A stretch of 64,000 nucleotides of DNA, taken from contig NZ_CP042906.1 of the NCBI RefSeq assembly GCF_008728855.1, positions 3,346,001 to 3,410,000 on the forward strand, given 5' to 3'. Position 1 is the stretch's first letter; each line of letters starts with the position of its first letter. Below, one piece after another: positions 61,660 through 64,000 of this stretch. This DNA is from Hypericibacter terrae. GTDB taxonomy: Bacteria; Pseudomonadota; Alphaproteobacteria; Dongiales; Dongiaceae. The position numbers and the translations under genes were made by a program. The notes under the pieces are model-generated. The model was given only the letters and a program-made list of their open reading frames with translations. It had not been told where the DNA came from and did no database searches.

Positions 61660-61840
61660 ACCCAGGCATCCCAGGGCTGGAGCGGCATTGCAACAGCCCC
61701 ATAGCCACGAGCACCTTCAGCGGCTGCGCGCTGGATGGCGGAGGCCGGCATAGGTTTCCAGTCTCAGGCCAACAGGCGTGCTGCCCTGCCAGGCTCGTCC
61801 GATTCCCCGTCAAGGCCCTAGGACAAGATCCAGGCCGGCG

Positions 61841-61894
61841 GCTGTTCCAAATGGAACAGCGTTCCTGGATTCCTGCTCTATCCTCCAGGAATCC
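61841..61894 (+). promoter_or_regulatory. Two perfect hairpins in the leader of diguanylate cyclase 3
   Basis: GCTGTTCC at 61841-61848, loop AAAT, GGAACAGC at 61853-61860 (8 bp). Then GGATTCCTG at 61867-61875 and CAGGAATCC at 61886-61894 (9 bp, 10-base loop). Both end 20 bases before the ATG at 61915. They may be an operator, a terminator for the preceding gene, or a translational control element. Confidence 0.5.
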
Positions 61895-61914
61895 CAATCA
61901 ACGATCGGTGGCAG

Positions 61915-63630
61915 ATGGCCCCCCAACATCACTCCCTTCGGGTCGTGATGGCTTTCCTGTTTGGCATCCTGGTGCTCATTGCCATGGCGGGCTTGGCTCT
62001 GGCGCTGGGCATCGATGTCCGCCGCGAGAATCGGACCATTCAGGCATTGAACCTCGACGCCGATCGGGCCCAGGCGGCTTTGCTTGCGCTTGTGGATGCC
62101 GAAACGGGATTCCGCGGCTTCGCCCTCACCGGAGACGAGGCCTATCTGCAACCCTACTTTCAGGGTCTCGAGCGATTGAGCCTGATCGAGAGCGCGTCGC
62201 CGCTCTTGTTCGACTCCAAGCTCAAGGCCACGGGCTCGATCCTGCGACTTGCGGACATGATCCAGCATCGGATCCTCCAATTCAGCTGGGGGATCGAGAA
62301 TGTCCGACGCAACGGTCCCCTGATCGGAGACCGCCTCCAGGTCGTGATTCGCGGCGAGGAGCAGATGGACTCGATCCGCGAGCTGATCGGCGAGATTCGC
62401 GCCCAGCGCCAGGGCGACGCCAATGAACTGTCCCGCAAGCGAGATCTGCGCAATATCCTTGCCTTCGGACTGGTGACCGCGGCCGGTGTCATGGCGATCT
62501 CCCTCAGCATCACGCAGTTCTTCGCCTTCCGGCTGCAAATTCGCCGGCGCGCGGCTTCCGAATCAATGTTGCAATTGCGCGGTCGAGAGACGGAGCTGGC
62601 CGCCGACATGGTCAATGCCCTGCAGGCCGCGGCCACCCGCGAAGAAACCCTGACGATCATCGCCGACTATTCGTCGCAAATCATGCCCGGCCCGACGGGC
62701 GCACTTTATACTTACGACAATAGCCTCGACCAACTGGTCTTATCGGCGGCGTGGGGTGGTGCAGCGCTTCAATCCGGGCTGATTCCGGCCTTCGCCCCGG
62801 ACGAATGCTGGGCACTCCGGCGCGGCGAGGCCTATATGGCGGATTCAGGCCGTGTGAGCCTGAACTGTCACCATGTTCAAGGCTCGCCCCACCAGTATTT
62901 GTGCTTGCCCATCACGGCCCAGGGCGTCGTCTATGGCGTTCTGCATTTCGCATCCTCGGCCGCGACGCCCGAGCTCGCCTTCTCGGCGACCCTGGATACG
63001 GCGCGCGGCTTGGCCAATCGCCTGTCGCTGGCATTGGCGAATTTGGATCTGCGCGAGAAGCTGCGGTCCCTCTCGATCCGCGATCCGCTGACCGGACTCT
63101 TCAATCGGCGGGTCCTGGACGAGATTCTGGACCGCGAAGTGGCGCGGGCCGACCGTGTGCGCTCGAAGCTGGGCGTGGCGATGATCGACATCGACCATTT
63201 CAAGACCTTCAACGACCAGTTCGGTCACAAGGCCGGTGACGTCGTTCTCAAGGCCGTCTGCGACCAGATCGTGAAGCTGCTGCGACGCACCGACCTGGCC
63301 TGCCGCTATGGCGGCGAGGAGATCGTCCTGCTGCTGCCGGAGGTCGACCTGGAAAGCGGCATGCAGGTTTGCGAAAAACTGCGAAGCGCCGTTTCTGAAA
63401 TTGCCTTGGGAGATTTAGTGACCGGTGCGGTCAATGTCACCATCTCGGTGGGCTTCAGTCTCTATCCCGATCTCTGCAGCGATAGGAGCGATCTGCTAGC
63501 CAGCGCGGACCGTGCCCTCTATTGGTCGAAGCACAATGGACGCAATCAAGTCACTTGCTGGGCTGCCGCCAGACCCAATCCGAGTCTGCCACCGGCCGCG
63601 CCCGTCCCCCGGATCACGACCGCGGCCTAG
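61915..63630 (+). CDS. CHASE3-like/GAF/GGDEF diguanylate cyclase 3, 571 aa
   Basis: Third tandem paralogue. Helix at about 9-32, CHASE3-like region (LVDAETGFRGFALTGDEAYL), second helix (GLVTAAGVMAISLSITQFFAF), GAF, GGDEF. The GGDEF motif is GGEEI, with RRTD inhibitory site five residues before. The GAF Cys/His set is kept (DECWALRRG, NCHHV, YLCLPITAQG). It lacks the CATTAGGATCGAA leader but has two hairpins upstream. The stop codon shares a CTAG with the convergent methyltransferase gene. Activity is plausible but not certain because of the Ile. Confidence 0.92.
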   Translation: MAPQHHSLRVVMAFLFGILVLIAMAGLALALGIDVRRENRTIQALNLDADRAQAALLALVDAETGFRGFALTGDEAYLQPYFQGLERLSLIESASPLLFDSKLKATGSILRLADMIQHRILQFSWGIENVRRNGPLIGDRLQVVIRGEEQMDSIRELIGEIRAQRQGDANELSRKRDLRNILAFGLVTAAGVMAISLSITQFFAFRLQIRRRAASESMLQLRGRETELAADMVNALQAAATREETLTIIADYSSQIMPGPTGALYTYDNSLDQLVLSAAWGGAALQSGLIPAFAPDECWALRRGEAYMADSGRVSLNCHHVQGSPHQYLCLPITAQGVVYGVLHFASSAATPELAFSATLDTARGLANRLSLALANLDLREKLRSLSIRDPLTGLFNRRVLDEILDREVARADRVRSKLGVAMIDIDHFKTFNDQFGHKAGDVVLKAVCDQIVKLLRRTDLACRYGGEEIVLLLPEVDLESGMQVCEKLRSAVSEIALGDLVTGAVNVTISVGFSLYPDLCSDRSDLLASADRALYWSKHNGRNQVTCWAAARPNPSLPPAAPVPRITTAA

Positions 63631-64000
63631 GTCGGAACGCCACCCTCCTCCTTGCGCTTGGCGACGAAGGCTTCGAGCGCTTCCGTGATCGCCGGGTCGA
63701 GCGGCGGCGGCTGGAATTCCGCCAGCGCCTGCTTCCAGATCGCGTTGGCCCGCTGCTCGGCCGTCTGCGCACCCGCGAGACGCCAGCTCTCGTAGTTGCG
63801 CCAGTCGGAGAGGATCGGCGAATAGAACGCGGTCTCGTAGCGCGCCATCGTATGGGCCGTGCCGAAGAAATGACCGCCCGGGCCGACATCGGTCATGGCC
63901 TCGAGGCCCAGCGTGTCGTCGGTGACCTCGAGCGGCTGCAGGAATTCGCCCATCATCTGCAGCATCTCCACGTCGAGGATGAACTTCTCGAACGAGGCGA
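63627..64000 (-). CDS. Trimethylamine methyltransferase family (MttB) protein, C-terminal part
   Basis: Only the last ~124 residues lie in the window; the gene continues past the right edge. Ends ASFEKFILDVEMLQMM, LGLEAMTDVGPGGHFFGTAHTMARYE, YSPILSDWRNYESW and EALEAFVAKRKEEGGVPT, a pattern typical of MttB-family C-termini. These corrinoid-dependent methyltransferases act on quaternary amines; the many alphaproteobacterial members lack pyrrolysine. The presence of that residue cannot be tested because the central part is missing. Stop shared with the cyclase gene by a 4-base overlap. Confidence 0.85.
   Translation of the reverse strand, partial: ASFEKFILDVEMLQMMGEFLQPLEVTDDTLGLEAMTDVGPGGHFFGTAHTMARYETAFYSPILSDWRNYESWRLAGAQTAEQRANAIWKQALAEFQPPPLDPAITEALEAFVAKRKEEGGVPT

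Overview
The window is GC-rich, densely packed bacterial DNA. Its gene content suggests an alphaproteobacterium, probably near the Rhodospirillales: formate-dehydrogenase-type accessory genes, many ABC and TAXI solute-binding proteins, an MttB-family methyltransferase, a SoeABC sulfite dehydrogenase and a LuxR solo. This placement is an inference; no rRNA or other decisive marker is present. The only RNA gene seen is a tRNA-Thr(UGU). No CRISPR array, integrase, transposase or phage gene was seen.

Layout. 1-2500: start of a biotin/lipoate-ligase-like gene (minus), a 672-aa polyferredoxin-like protein and a 40-aa membrane peptide. 2541-8936: a GNAT, a spermidine/putrescine-type ABC operon (minus) with a divergent TetR regulator, a DUF4870 protein and a flavodoxin-fold NAD(P)H oxidoreductase. 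8957-15833: an aminotransferase, a divergent agmatinase-family ureohydrolase, a DUF1989 protein, an ATP-grasp protein, a cupin, a cNMP-binding/DUF1003 protein and a nitrilase. 16035-18922: the tRNA, a REC-EAL phosphodiesterase and two small envelope proteins.

19148-29313 is the most interesting block. A LuxR-family solo regulator sits between two proline-iminopeptidase-like hydrolases and is followed by a complete peptide-type ABC transporter with a substrate-binding protein at each end. This matches the logic of plant-signal-responsive LuxR solos (XccR, OryR, NesR, PipR), and the regulator carries the Tyr-to-Trp pocket change typical of that group.

29498-36899: an acetylpolyamine-amidohydrolase-like deacetylase, two SDR enzymes, an unknown multi-pass membrane protein, a small soluble protein and an NDP-forming acyl-CoA synthetase. 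37162-45706: a secreted small protein, then an LpxD-like acyltransferase, acyl carrier protein, ketoacyl synthase, TAXI protein, DegT aminotransferase, GNAT and a large glycosyltransferase, possibly a surface glycolipid locus. 45750-52070: a TusA-like protein (minus) divergent from soeABC, with a translationally coupled FAD oxidoreductase. 52067-56594: an overlapping minus-strand run of two GFA proteins, a PhnD-like binding protein and an EamA transporter, followed by a second-type FtsH. 56847-57776: a fatty acid desaturase. 57946-63630: three tandem CHASE3-like/GAF/GGDEF diguanylate cyclases. The window closes in the 3' end of an MttB-family gene (minus).

At least four intergenic regions carry long inverted repeats built on CCCCTCCCTAACCCTCCCC-like arms. 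A fifth region has a related compound palindrome. They lie between convergent genes and also inside operons.
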